Part shown: piece after piece, positions 30,101 through 42,300 of the stretch
How the letters are laid out: each line of letters begins with the position of its first letter
How positions within the stretch are numbered: the first letter of the stretch is position 1
NCBI RefSeq assembly: GCF_901709675.1
Contig: NC_051106.1
Coordinates: 9,682,001 to 9,746,000 of the forward strand
DNA from: Syngnathus acus
Taxonomy: Eukaryota; Chordata; Actinopteri; Syngnathiformes; Syngnathidae
DNA: 64,000 nucleotides
Reading direction: 5' to 3'
Program-made: the position numbers and the translations under genes
The notes under the pieces: model-generated
Told to the model about the DNA's origin: nothing
The model's database searches: none
The model's input: only the letters and a program-made list of their open reading frames with translations

Positions 30101-33100
30101 GTTTGATTCTTATGTACAATGTAAGCCACCGAAACATCATAGTTCAAAGCTTAGCATTGCATTCGAATATAGAAACCACCTAAACCGAGTGTAAATGTAT
30201 GGTACTAAAAAGTTCAATATAAGCATTGATTCTTTCAAGTACAGCTTTATATAGAGAACACTCCGACTGTAAATGAATGTCAGCAGATCTCACCCAAATT
30301 ATCCAGGTCCTTGCGGGTGACAAACTTGTAGTCGTCATACACGGTGCACTCTGGGCTCTCCTCCAGCTCTTCTGTCAGGTTGTCAAGGAATGAGCACCAA
30401 CGAGGCGCTGGGCCCAGCGCCTGAACCCACACAAACGCTCATGTCAGGTCACATTGGTGACTGAACATTATATTACATGCACAACATATGGCTACAAAAA
30501 AAAAGTGTGGGATGTACACTAAAAAATTCACTCACTGGGATATAGAATGTGTTCATCTTTGGATTTTCATTAGCAGTGAACAGCATACCTAGAAAACACA
30601 CACATAGAAAGCATCAAAGCTTGTGCATAAGCAGTTTAGTCACAGGTTGGAAGATTGCAGTGTTTAAGGTATGAGTATGACATTTTTCTGACTGCCAAAG
30701 TGTATGGATTTCTTTCGGTGACAGACAATGAATGTGGTTTTCAACCTGACAAAATGATTGGGTAAATAATAGTATTAACCAAACCTACAAGGGGACATGG
30801 CACCATCTAGTGGTGAAAGAAAACAGCACAGACACATTCAAGTGATCACATTCAAGTGAAAAAGTAATTTGACAAGAGGCTTTCTCAGTTGTTAATTTCT
30901 TTTGTTTTGATTTATAAACACAGGTCATCAAAGATACTGGAGTATTCTCACCTGAGTGGGGGTACATGCAAACATCATTAATGTTGCTGTCAGGCTGGAT
31001 GGAGGAGAACACCTTGCCCTGTGGTGAGCACAAGAAAACCTATTATGTGCAGTCTGTGATTTTTTTTTACATCTAATTTGAGTGACATGAAAAAAAATGA
31101 CGTCTGCAAACTTGCAGAATCACTCCTGTTATTAGTATACAATGAACTTCTACACATCTACTGTTCTACTCATGTCTTACAGTGTCTTTGTTCCAGACTT
31201 TTAATATTTTAGGGTCCGCTGACACAACCAGGTCCATCTGATCATGGAAATTGAGAGACTTGATGGGCAGGTTGTAGAAGTGGTCTTTCACCAGCAGCGG
31301 TTGGCTGGAGCGCAGGTCATACAACAGCACCTTCGGTGACAAACACAATGGTCAATGTATTTCACTATTTGAGGTGTGCAAGGGGAGGTGAAGATACATT
31401 CTTTTCCTGTAAGGTCTCTTAACATCAGCCATTGACGGATATTCTCGCATACCTGTCCCGTGCTGGTGCCCACTGCCATAGTGAGCGAGCCGTTGAACTT
31501 CAGTGCACTAATTGAGGGCAAACTCTGAACTCTGCAAACAACACAATGAACGTGACAGAATGGTCACATCTAATTAGATGAATGACAAAAAAAAAAAAGA
31601 CAGCCATCTATGAGTAATGTCAAAACTGCATTTCTGAGCAACAGCTGGTTACATACTCCATTCCTTCTGTGAGGCTGCTCAGCGCACAGTCCAGAAGGCC
31701 CACTCGCTTCCGCACACGAGGGTCCCAGCATTCCACCTTTCCCTAAAAGGGATATTACCAGCTCAAGAAATTTGAATGACTTAAGAAACAATTCCAATGT
31801 TCTTTACTGAATAGACATGGCAATTAGCCTTCTGAAGAGCGTCTTCCTGTGTTAAATGAATATGCAAGTGATGAGTTGGAATAAAAGACGTTTTTTATGA
31901 AATGAGAATAAACGTACCTCAGATGTTCCACTGGCAAACAAATAATGGACAGGGTTGATATCACATACGGTGTGCTCCCTGGTTGTTGTCAAGGTAAAAA
32001 TAAGATGTAACAGAAAGAAGAAGCATTGACACTTAATGCAAAGATTTAGTGTAAACAATTGTTTTTACGAGTAAATGCTTTGGTACACTCACACGGCATC
32101 TGTTTGAAGTGAGTTGAGGAAGCGACCTTGTTCAAGATTCAGTCTGTAGATGTCTGAACTGGATGAAAACATGGAAAAGAAGCATTAGAATGTGTCTGAG
32201 TTGTGTCTCGAAATCTATCGAAAGTTTACTCACCTACAGCCAACGAAATAAAGGTCACAAGAGGGGTAATGGTAAGAAAAATCCCGACCAAATTTTGGAA
32301 TCCGTGTTTTGTAGTAGTGACCGTGCTGGGAATGAAACTCCACATAACGGTCAGTGCGCAGAAACACAAGCTGAGGACAAAAGGAGAATAACAAAACAAG
32401 GTAAGATCAATTACACGTGTAAAACAAGAAAAACATCAAATTAAATATTCCACAATTACCTTTGAGTAGTCATCAGACAGTATGTCAAATGTCACAACTA
32501 AGGGAAGGACAGAAAACAAATGAAAATGTGGCAGTTAATGGAATGAGCATTAACAAGATGACATGATGTGAATTTTTGTTTACCATCAGAATCCAAGCAG
32601 CGTTCAAACTTCAATGAAAGATGGTAGGTGTCATAACATCGAATCCTTGGCTTGTAAGTCCCTACAAAGATCATGCAGATTAGGGCTGGGCAAGCAAATT
32701 TCATCATGATTTCAATTTTGTATTTCCATGATCATAATGCCATTTGATTGGATACAGTATGGCTGCAGCTTTTATCACGTTTATGTTTGACAACATGTTC
32801 AAGAATTTCTACTTTTGACCATTACCTGCTGCCAGAATGAACTGTCCATCCCTGGAAACCTTTATGGATGTGCACACTGTGGGCATCTCAAAGTCCTGGA
32901 TGAGCTCAATCCTGCGCTGGATGTCTTGAAAGTACAAAAAATAAATTGTGACCTATCAAACATTTTGGAGGACATGCTTATTAGTACATGTACAACTTAC
33001 CAACATCGCTCTTTTGCAGTTGTCTTTTCTTACGGTCTGACAGCCACTGGATGTTCAAAAAAATGGTTTTTAATACACCGATGCTTTGACCATTTCATTG

Positions 33101-33316
33101 TTAACATGGAACTTGTTTGACGGATAACATTAGAAACGATGAGAAATGAACTGAACACATTTCCAAAACATTTACAAGTGCAACCCATTTTCAAAACATT
33201 TCCAAGTGTGGATAGCTGCTTAGCTACAAATGTTAGCTTGTGCTTCTTACCTCTGGAAGTGACTTTCCATAGCTTAAATTATAAATTTTGACATCGTTCA
33301 CACTTGATATCTGCAT
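27153..33316 (-). CDS. nol10: Nucleolar protein 10
   Basis: Nucleolar WD40 protein, the Enp2 relative of the small-subunit processome acting in 18S rRNA maturation (family knowledge). The start ATG at 33316 gives [20 protein letters not shown]. About 21 coding exons follow, including 33251-33316, 33001-33046, about 32826-32924 ([12 protein letters not shown]), 31182-31331 ([16 protein letters not shown]), 30293-30421 ([17 protein letters not shown]), 29011-29110 ([19 protein letters not shown]), 28239-28397 ([17 protein letters not shown]) and 27814-28132, an acidic then basic coiled region. The last exon, 27153-27302, begins SERQQKQQQ after a CAG acceptor and ends [11 protein letters not shown] plus an RG-rich tail. 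The N-terminal half is a WD40 propeller; the C-terminal half is the conserved NUC153-like region. It is divergent from the V-ATPase gene across about 1.1 kb. Confidence 0.95.
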
Positions 33317-34416
33317 TTTGAAACGTTGACAAAGCGGCCGATTTCACGTAAAACACCAGTGAGCTGCACACAACGCACGTTGTGCTACCGGGAGTAAACG
33401 TACGTTTTACAAATGTGTCCGTCAAGAAACGAGAGCAACCTGCGTGCGGTCCGGTTGTTCATAGTATGTACTCAATGAAGTGACAAAGTTTCGAAAATAG
33501 CTAAAAACGCTACTGTTGGCCACGGGCTTATCAAATATCATCGCCGTACCGCACTACATTGGTAGGAGTCGGCTTTGCATTGTTTTTTCTGTTCAACAGC
33601 GAAAAATTGGCGTCCCCATGAGGATATGTCACTGACCAGGTACCATGGACAGCGACAAACGCGGTTTAAAGCAGAAGTCGCGCTCATAAACAACTCAAAG
33701 GCTTATGAAAAAAAGGACAATTTGTTCTATTAAAACAATACACATATACAGTATAAAGCAATTAACACAAGTTCATGCTACATATAAAGATCAATTTGAA
33801 AATGGTACAGATTCTAAATAGGATTAATCTTCTCTTGCTTCACATTCAGGTTTGTTTTGATTTTACGCGACATGATTCGCAATGAAACTTGGATGTTTAT
33901 AAGTGTAACTTATGATATTGTAATTGTGACCTAGAATGACATGGTACAAAATTTTATTACAATAGAAATATTTAATACCATTTAAATATAAATAGGATAT
34001 GCTTACAACCTTTAGTAATACGCTTTTAAATTGATTTCAAACATTGAAAAAATAATGATCATTGGAACTGTATTGGCTTCATATGACTCTAGAGGTTTGT
34101 GGGCTGGCTGTAGTCTCTCGTGAGGCAAACTCTCTGAACACTTCACTGTGGAACACTGACACAGGATCCCAATGAAGATAACTTGAAGGTAAGAATTTTA
34201 ATCTTAACATTTCTATTTTTGTTTGACTTTATTAAGACGTTTTCTAACAAAACAATCTAACTGAAAAGTATTAAAGCAAGTTTGAGTACGTGCTTTCCAC
34301 ATCAGAATCTGCATTGCTATTTTGCTCTCCATTCTCAATGTGTTTGCTTTGCTCTCTCCATCTTTCTCTCTCTCTCTCAATTTTTATTGGAGGTATTTAA
34401 TGACGTTGTGGTAGTC
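33317..34416. promoter_or_regulatory. Shared divergent promoter interval of nol10 and atp6v1c2
   Basis: About 1.1 kb between two head-to-head start codons. A probable noncoding first exon of the plus-strand gene ends near 34190 at AACTTGAAG/GTAAG. The interval holds no other gene. Head-to-head order is the same as in human. Confidence 0.5.
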
Positions 34417-37400
34417 ATGCGAGACTTGCGGTTGATATCTGTCCCGTTGGATAAGACCAGTGTAAAGAGTGTTGAGAAACTTCAGCACATCATTGGCAAG
34501 ACTAACCAGGCATCTTGCTACAAATTCACCATTCCAGATCTGAAGGTTGGTGAAGTATGCTTTGCATGTCGTTTTCTCTTTGTTTATTTGAGAAGAGTGA
34601 GGACAGTTGAGGATGGTTTGGTGTTTGGTGTCCTTCTCTGGTAAAGGAAAAAAGATCAGGTTGCTGTCTTCGGTTTGCTGCAAAATTTACATCTGACCCA
34701 GTTCACTCAAGGTGATCAATGAGTTCCTTAGCCTGGAGTTACATCTTAACAGAAACTTTTCTAATTCACAACTTGCTTGGTTTAAACGGCCAGACTCACA
34801 AAAAGGTACCGTGACATTTTTCAGAATACTCGTGTGTACTGGTTCTTTTTATGTTTGGTTCCTTTAGGTTGGAATACTGGACAGTCTTCTTAGTGTGTCA
34901 GATGAACTCTACACACTTGATGCCTTGACTGAAAGGTAAAAAAAAAAAAAAAAGTTCAAAACAAGCCAGTCGTTATCCGACAAATTGGTTAGGAAAACAA
35001 CCCTGCTTCAAAATAGAAAATGGTTTCAATTCTAGTTAATATGGTACATTATCAGTGTCCGCCGTTCAACTCACACGCAATTCTTCTGATTGAAGTGTTT
35101 TGAACAAAACATGTCAGTGTATGAGAGAAATGATGGAGCAAGACAAAGTGATGGCAAACGTCTCAGCCGACGGAGGTGAGTCACACGCACGGCCACACCG
35201 AAACATGTCAATGTTGAAAAGGTGTTGAGTTAATTAGATGCATAATCACACACATACCATCTGGAGCTTATGTTATCATTTCATATTAATGTTACCTAAT
35301 CCACTCCAACAGGCCAGAACACAAAGCCAAGAGACCTCCAGTCCCCATTTAAGGACTACATGAAGTCTCTGAGAGGTATTCATCTTCTGTTGTATGATGC
35401 CGTGCCTCACTGTGTTTACAGTGTGTGTTTACAACACAACAGCTTTTGTTACAGCAGCTAAAAAGATGTTGTCTTTCTGTATTTCTGTGTCAGTGGGCAT
35501 TCTAAACTATGTGACCAACTTCCATTGGGACAAGGCCAAGTATCCCACATCACTGCCTCTCTCCAGCCTGGTAAACATCATCAATAAGGTACTCATGATG
35601 GAAAATAGCTATGAAGCAAAACGGATTCTAAATGAATAATAATTGCCTTACTGTAAAATGATTTATTTGCTCTGGGTGTTTATGTCAGGAGGTTTCACAA
35701 GTGGAAACAGAATTAAATTCCCGAGCTGCTGTGTACAACAGTGTAAACGCAAGCTTGCAGTGCCTGGAGCACACATTCGGGTAAGTGACATCATTTGCGG
35801 ATGATACATCCATACATGTGTTTAACATCTAAATATCTATTTTTAGAGGGAGTTTGCAAACATGCTGCCTGAACGGTATGGTGAGGAGAGAAGATCTGGT
35901 GGTGTCAGAATACCTCACTAGTTTGCTGGCGGTGGTGAGCAGGTCAGCCAGATGACGGCCACTCAATACATACTTAAGTGATATGTTTCGCACTTCACCG
36001 AATGTGTTTTTTACGTGGCATTCTCAAATTCCAAATGTTTTGGATCCCAGGGGGGACTATGTGAATTGGGAGCGGAAGTATGAATCATTGTCAGAGTTTG
36101 TGGTGCCTCGGTCAAGCAGGTGAGTCAATGCACACTAAATATTTTTAAATCCTGTCATTTTAAATTGAAGCTTTCCAAATTTCTTCTGCATCACCATCAG
36201 GAAACTCTACGAGGACGGAGAACGGGGCATTTTTTCAGTGACACTTTTCAAACGAGATGTTTATGAATTCAAAGCCAAAGCTCAGGAAAGCAAGTAAGAC
36301 GGACAGATGGCTGGAAAATGCAGTGGTAGAATAAACGGGTGTTATCTGTGTTGTTTACCATAGCGTAGTATGCAACCTATATACATACGTAGGTTCACTG
36401 TGCGCGAGTACTGCTTCAACCTGGAGGAGAAGCAGCAACGGGAGTGGAAGGAGCTCCATGTTCACAGAAAACAACAATATGTGAGTTTTTTTTATTGTCA
36501 TATTTTGCACACTTCACCCTCCTGCGTTGATAATCAGTTTCTGTGCGCCAATTTTAAAGAGAATGAGAGGAGGCGCTCAGATTGGCTGTAAAGCAAGTCG
36601 GCTGTGTTCACGCCCACAACGGCGCAAAGCACCCATTTCTAACATGTTGGTCAAAATGCATTAACCATGTGTACTTTTCATCTTTCAGGGCGTGTTTGTG
36701 CATTGGCTGAAGGTGAATTTTAGCCAGTTGTTTATGGCCTGGATTCATCTGAAAGCCGCAAGGGTCTTTGTGGAATCAGTACTCCGGTGATTCATCCATT
36801 TTCCCATGTCAGGTTACGATTCATTTGTCGTTTTGAGTTGTTGTCCCCTTAATGATGTACGCCTCCAGGTATGGATTACCTGTCAACTATCAGGCCCTTC
36901 TGCTTCAGTCAGACAGGAAGTGTTCAGAGAAACTGAGACAAGAACTTGCCTCATTGTTCGTGCATCTTGACCCAACCGCCAATGTCAGCGAGACAGACGT
37001 AAGACACAGAAATAAGCCAGAGTGTCTTTTGAATTGTTGTCTCAAAGCGCATTTGGCAGCCTAACCCACCGGAGAATTCCCCGGTGGTCTGGATTATGGA
37101 TTAGCCGCTCTCGGCCGGCCTACTAATTAGTTCATCCACCTCGCAGTTCTGAGGAGTGTACAGTACCGCGCTTGTCTTTTCTTTCGGTACTCCAGCTTTC
37201 TCCCATGTTCCAAAAACGTCCTTCTTATGCCAATTGAAGATTCTAAATCCATCGTCAGGTCAAGATAACCACAACGTCTGTACTTTGTGTGAACAGAACG
37301 TTATTTGAAAATACATTGTACAACCAGTAGCAATATTTTTTTTTGTGTGTCAGCTGATTTATGTGATTCATGTGTTTCTCTCAGGTGACCTGTGACATTC

Positions 37401-37474
37401 CAGGACTCTTCCAGCAGGAGTACTTCTCCTACATCTGCTTTTATGTTAACACCAACATGCTGGACTTCAGCTAA
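34417..37474 (+). CDS. atp6v1c2: V-type proton ATPase subunit C (C2-like)
   Basis: Peripheral-stalk subunit linking V1 and Vo and controlling reversible V-ATPase assembly (family knowledge). Thirteen coding exons give 396 residues: 34417-34545, 34868-34935, 35096-35175, 35313-35375, 35494-35588, 35689-35780, 35847-35942, 36051-36119, 36201-36293, 36393-36480, 36689-36786, 36869-36998 and 37385-37474. Recognisable segments are [98 protein letters not shown] and a C-terminal [17 protein letters not shown]. The start ([10 protein letters not shown]) aligns with human MSEFWLISAP but lacks the conserved FW. A 21-residue exon (35313-35375) has no counterpart in the human proteins I recall. I chose C2 mainly from position between nol10 and kcnf1; the protein is divergent. 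Confidence 0.9.
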
Positions 37475-38011
37475 TGATGAGAGGAACCAAACATGGACAA
37501 TGTTCCAAAAAAGTTGAATTCAATCCATCAGTACATTTTGCACTGATCGCAATTGTGATCCACATGACTGTTTTGCTCGCCAACATTTTAGAAAGCCTTT
37601 AATGGAGAATTTTGCAGGCTTTCTGGTTTTCCTGGAAGATTTAGACACAGTAAATGATTATATGGTAGTATACTGAAGTCCAGTGTTCAAGAGGTGTCAA
37701 GAAATGTAATGCGGCAGCCGAGTGCTAGGGGGCATAACTTCTTTCCTCTACATATACCTGCTTTGGTAAATTAAACATTCAATCAAACGATACTCCATCT
37801 CTCTCGCGCTCGCTCGCTCTCTCTTTCTCTCGCTCCCCTCCCCTGAGCTCTCTTGCGCGTGCAAGAGGAGACACACGCAAGCTGTGTCATTCCGTCTGTC
37901 AGCTTTAGAGGAAAAATATGTTTCCCAAGTGATGTGCGTCCACCCGACTTAGAGCGCGTCACCTTTTGCGCCACACCGCATTTTGTCTTTTCAAACAAAG
38001 CATTGATAAGA
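37475..38011. other. Short intergenic region with CT-rich promoter tract
   Basis: Contains the atp6v1c2 3'UTR with ATTAAA near 37769, then a CT/CGCT-rich low-complexity tract at about 37797-37845 in front of kcnf1. An in-frame ATG at 37853 could extend the channel by 53 residues, but the extension does not resemble Kv channels. Confidence 0.55.
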
Positions 38012-39346
38012 ATGTGGACGATTCCGAAGCCAAGATACAGAAGCAGTTCGTGTGGTGAGCCTGAGATCACTGTGAACATCGGCGGGGTCCGAGTGGTGCT
38101 TTTCGGGGACGTTTTGAATCGTTACCCGGAGAGCAGACTGGCCGAGTTGGTCAACTGCTCATCGGCGCAGAACGAAGAACTTATTTCGTCTCTTTGTGAC
38201 GACTTTGACCCGGGGCAAAAGGAGTTTTATTTTGACCGAGATCCAGATGCCTTCAAGTGCATCGTCGATGTTTATTACTTTGACGAAATCCACATTAAGC
38301 GTGGCATTTGCCCCATTTGTTTCATCAAGGAGATGGAGTTCTGGAAAATAGACCAAAGTGCGTTGGATGAATGCTGCAAAAGTGATCTGAGCGAGAAGGA
38401 GGGGGAGCTGAGGGAGATAGCCAGCAAAGTCAAGGTGATTTTGGAGGACATGGAGGTGGACCAGAGTGCAACGGGCACTCAGAGGTGCCAGCGCTTGTTG
38501 TGGAGACTCATGGAGAAGCCTGGCTCCTCTGTCCCAGCGCGCGTCATTGCCATCGCGTCCTTCCTCTCCGTCCTGGTCTCAGCAGTGGTGATGTGCGTGG
38601 GAACCATCCCGGAATTGCAGGTAACAGACGCCGAGGGAGAGCTCGTGGAGCACCCGACTTTGGAGGCGATTGAAACGGCGTGCATGCTGTGGTTCACCGT
38701 TGAATACCTGCTGCGCCTGGCTTCCTCGCCTAATAAGTTACACTTTGCCCTCTCCTTCATGAACGTTGTGGACTTCTTGGCTATTATGCCTTTCTACGTG
38801 GTCCTCACGCTAACCTCCCTCGGCACCGCCTCCATGATGGAACTTGGCAACGTTCAGCAGGCGGTCCAGGCGCTGCGCATTATGCGCATTGCGCGTGTCT
38901 TCAAGTTGGCGCGCCACTCGTCGGGACTTCAGACTCTCACGTACGCGCTCAAGAGGAGCCTTAAAGAGCTGGGGCTGCTGCTCATGTACATGGGCGTGGG
39001 TATCTTCGTGTTCTCCGCTCTGGGCTACACCATGGAGCAAAGTCACCCCGAGACTCTGTTCAGAAGCATTCCACAATCCTTCTGGTGGGCCATCATCACC
39101 ATGACGACGGTGGGATACGGAGACATCTACCCCAAAACCACTCTTGGCAAGTGCAACGCGGCCATGAGCTTCTTGTGTGGGGTGATCGCCATCGCCTTAC
39201 CCATACATCCCATCATTAATAACTTTGTGGTCTTCTACAACAAACAACAAGTTTTGGAGACTGCAGCCAAACATGAAGTGGAGCTGATGGAGCTCCAATC
39301 GGATGGAGATGCACGCAGAAAAGAGAGCGACAAAGATGACCCCTAG
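38012..39346 (+). CDS. kcnf1: Voltage-gated potassium channel subunit Kv5.1 (modifier subunit)
   Basis: Electrically silent Kv subunit that modifies Kv2 channels at the plasma membrane (family knowledge). It is a single coding exon of 444 residues, as in mammals. I chose the ATG at 38012 because it leaves 20 residues before the T1 domain (TVNIGGVRVVLFGDVL), close to the human length; an ATG at 37853 is in frame. T1 continues with FYFDRDPDAFKCIVDVYYF and CPICF. S1 is ASFLSVLVSAVVMCVG, S4 is ALRIMRIARVFKLARHSSGL, the filter is TVGYGD, and S6 has IALPIHPI in place of the Kv PVP, typical of Kv5.1. The C-terminal tail ends soon after ETAAKHEVELMELQSDG and is about 50 residues shorter than human. 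It follows the V-ATPase gene directly; in human, PDIA6 lies between them. Confidence 0.97.
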   Translation: MWTIPKPRYRSSSCGEPEITVNIGGVRVVLFGDVLNRYPESRLAELVNCSSAQNEELISSLCDDFDPGQKEFYFDRDPDAFKCIVDVYYFDEIHIKRGICPICFIKEMEFWKIDQSALDECCKSDLSEKEGELREIASKVKVILEDMEVDQSATGTQRCQRLLWRLMEKPGSSVPARVIAIASFLSVLVSAVVMCVGTIPELQVTDAEGELVEHPTLEAIETACMLWFTVEYLLRLASSPNKLHFALSFMNVVDFLAIMPFYVVLTLTSLGTASMMELGNVQQAVQALRIMRIARVFKLARHSSGLQTLTYALKRSLKELGLLLMYMGVGIFVFSALGYTMEQSHPETLFRSIPQSFWWAIITMTTVGYGDIYPKTTLGKCNAAMSFLCGVIAIALPIHPIINNFVVFYNKQQVLETAAKHEVELMELQSDGDARRKESDKDDP

Positions 39347-42300
39347 AATGATGCTAATGAATAACATTTTCATACTTCAGTGGAAAGACATAAACAGTGT
39401 GAAATGTGAGAGCAGGGTTGGACAAACATTAGCCTGCCATCCATTTTTGAGCAGCTACGAAAATTCTATGAGCTTGTAATATAGGACTTTTGTTCGTGGG
39501 TGGCAATGCAGGAAAACAGGTTCATTGAACCTTTTGGCATTTTTGGTAGCAGTTGGCCTCTAAAATGTAGATGATTAAAGTTTGCATCACTTGCACAGCT
39601 GTTTAAAAAAAAAATCATACTATTCAAATATGTACAGTATATATACACAACATTTATTTACCTACACTCATGTACATGGTTTTAATGTGGCAAATAAATG
39701 TAAGGTGAAGAGTGTGAAAGTATCCTCCAATTTTTGTATACATATACCAAATTATAATGTAGGTCAATATTCCCTCATTGGTTACTGCATAAATTGCACA
39801 ATCCCATTCAAGCAACATTGTTCTTTCACAGGAAAAAAAAGTGTGGTTCCTAAATTTTTTTTTGAATTATCACTGAGTTGGCCCTCTTCACCTGTCTATT
39901 GATATAATCTTAAATCCATGTTTATATCCAAACTTGTGCCTTGCGTGTCACACGTTCCGAAGCAACGTTCTGGGTGAAAGCGTCGTCCCCAGCGGGAAAT
40001 TTATACACCCACACACACTCTTACCACATCACCCTTCACCCCCCCCCCCCCCCCTCCCCCCCTCTCTCTCTCTCTCTCTCTGCCGCTCATTCCTTCATCC
40101 CAGCATGACTTTTGAACTGGCAGTAATATGTAAAGCGGTCATATTTTAATACTCAATATTGATTAATGACCACACATGTGACATAAAGCAGTGTTTAAGC
40201 CAGATCAAGATTTGCTCATTCACGCTCAAGTGTGCCAGTGGTGTGAGGATGATTGACTTCAACCAAATATAGCACTTGATATGTTATGCATCACTGACCA
40301 TTACAGATGAGTCATTCCTTTACTGTGAGCCACATAGCGTGGACACTAACTCATTGCAAACTGTCCATGTGCTGATTCTCACCACAAAGTACATCCACAT
40401 TTGATCAATGCCAACCTGCAAACAAACATATCAATAAGAGATTCGACGAGGAGAGTTTTCCCACGATTCTCAAAGTCCTGAGCATGTGTGTGTGTGTAGG
40501 CGGAGGCCTGGGTGGAAAGGTAAATACCGATAATTAGTCCCCACTGATGGAACTGGGTGGGCTGAAGAGTTTGTAGACTTTTATCACAATTTAACATAAC
40601 ATGTTTTTTGTTTTTACATTCTGTCAATGGCGCATTATTTTTCCCCCCCACAACGTTTATGGTTTAATTGGCTCCACGTTAGAAACCAAGGGTCATATTT
40701 GATTCCGTCGCTGGTGGCAATCACTTGCTCTCTTTCTTTCATGACCAGCTATCGACACACACTAATGAGGAGCGCAAAGAGACAGTGGAAAGGAAATCCA
40801 AACAAATGACACAGAGGTCATTATGACTACATCGATATATTTGACTTTCTGCAGAATTCTATGCTGAATCATTTGGGAAAAAACTGTCGGAAAGCTAACG
40901 ACAGTGTTTTGAAAAGGCCTTGCAAAACAATTCCGTGCAAATCTATTCTTCTAGTCTGGATTCTGTGACAAATACAAGGTGGTGGTTACATCCCAGATGT
41001 CAGACCTTCTCACGGCATAGCAATGTGCAACCTGCCTGCCAATAAATGCAAATAAAATCCAAAGAAAGCAATGCCAGAATGTAGCGAGAATCATCTGGAA
41101 ACCCAGAATGTCACCAGCAAAGTATTCATCCGAATGTTTTCAGCAACCTATCTGCCTTTTCACTTTTATCATATTCTCTGAACGGATCCCTCAGCCGCAT
41201 TAGTCCCCAGTTGTCATGGCACCAGTCTTGTGCTGCCATTATTCTGTCTCAACCAAATCTCGCTTTTAAAATGGACTCCCACATTGAATGCGCTCTTATT
41301 TTCTCTTTGATAAAGTTGACAGAGGGGGAAATGCACATTTCAAGAATGAGTCATTGCAGATATTTAGAGGTGATGTTGAAGTAGACCTGCGAATAGGAAA
41401 TAAGCCTACCTGGAACAATATGAATCCACAATTATTCAGATTCATTCTTTCTATTTCTATCCTGCTTGTCCTCATTAGGGTTGTGCTGTATTGAAGTACA
41501 TTTTGAACTGATTAGTCAGAGAGCCCATATTCAGCAAATGTTTATTTATTTATTTTAAAAATAGAGAAAATGCACATATGCGTAGGAAGAACATACCTCG
41601 CACCACACAAATGTTCTAATGCAAATTTGAACCCAAAGCAAAAACAAACAAAACACTCATTGTGATCAAGCGCACTTCAACACAACCACAAATGACCTGA
41701 AACATAAATGCAACGTATTTTGTCACTGTACAAATGCTGAAAGCCTCCCAATGAAATTGAGCTGGGACATATAGTACAGGGTTGAGATGCATGAAGCAAA
41801 AATGGAAATGGATGGAATGGTGAAGTCAGGACACGGACAGTACAATGGTTCACTTACCTGACCTCTGTGCTGGCAGCGTGGCTTCAATTACCGCCCAGTC
41901 ACCGCAGGAAGGAAAGTGTGAGTGGCAAGCAGTCCACTATGTAATTTGCTTTTTTTCCCCCAAAGTCAGCGCTAAACTTCCAGCATGCCTGAGAAGAAAA
42001 TGCAGAGATTGTAGCGACAGGATATCACATTTAAAATCCAATGTCAGAATAAAAATGGGTACATTCTGTCATTATGTTAAAACACTTTTTTTTTTTTCAT
42101 TTCACCTTCAGAAATGGCAAATAAAAGTTATGACTCAGGAGGTTACTGCAATTTGAAAGGCATCATTCAATTTGCGTGTTTGAAAATTCATCCTGGTGGC
42201 TATGTCCATCTCATCACCACCTTTCTGTGGTCGTGATGAAAACGCAGCACTTAAACGTGTCAAACTTTGTGATGCAACTCAGGTTTCAATGTACTGAAGA

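Noticed and set aside
37853-38011. Upstream in-frame start for kcnf1
   Set aside because: The 53-residue extension has no similarity to Kv N-termini and overlaps the CT-rich promoter tract; the ATG at 38012 gives the expected length.
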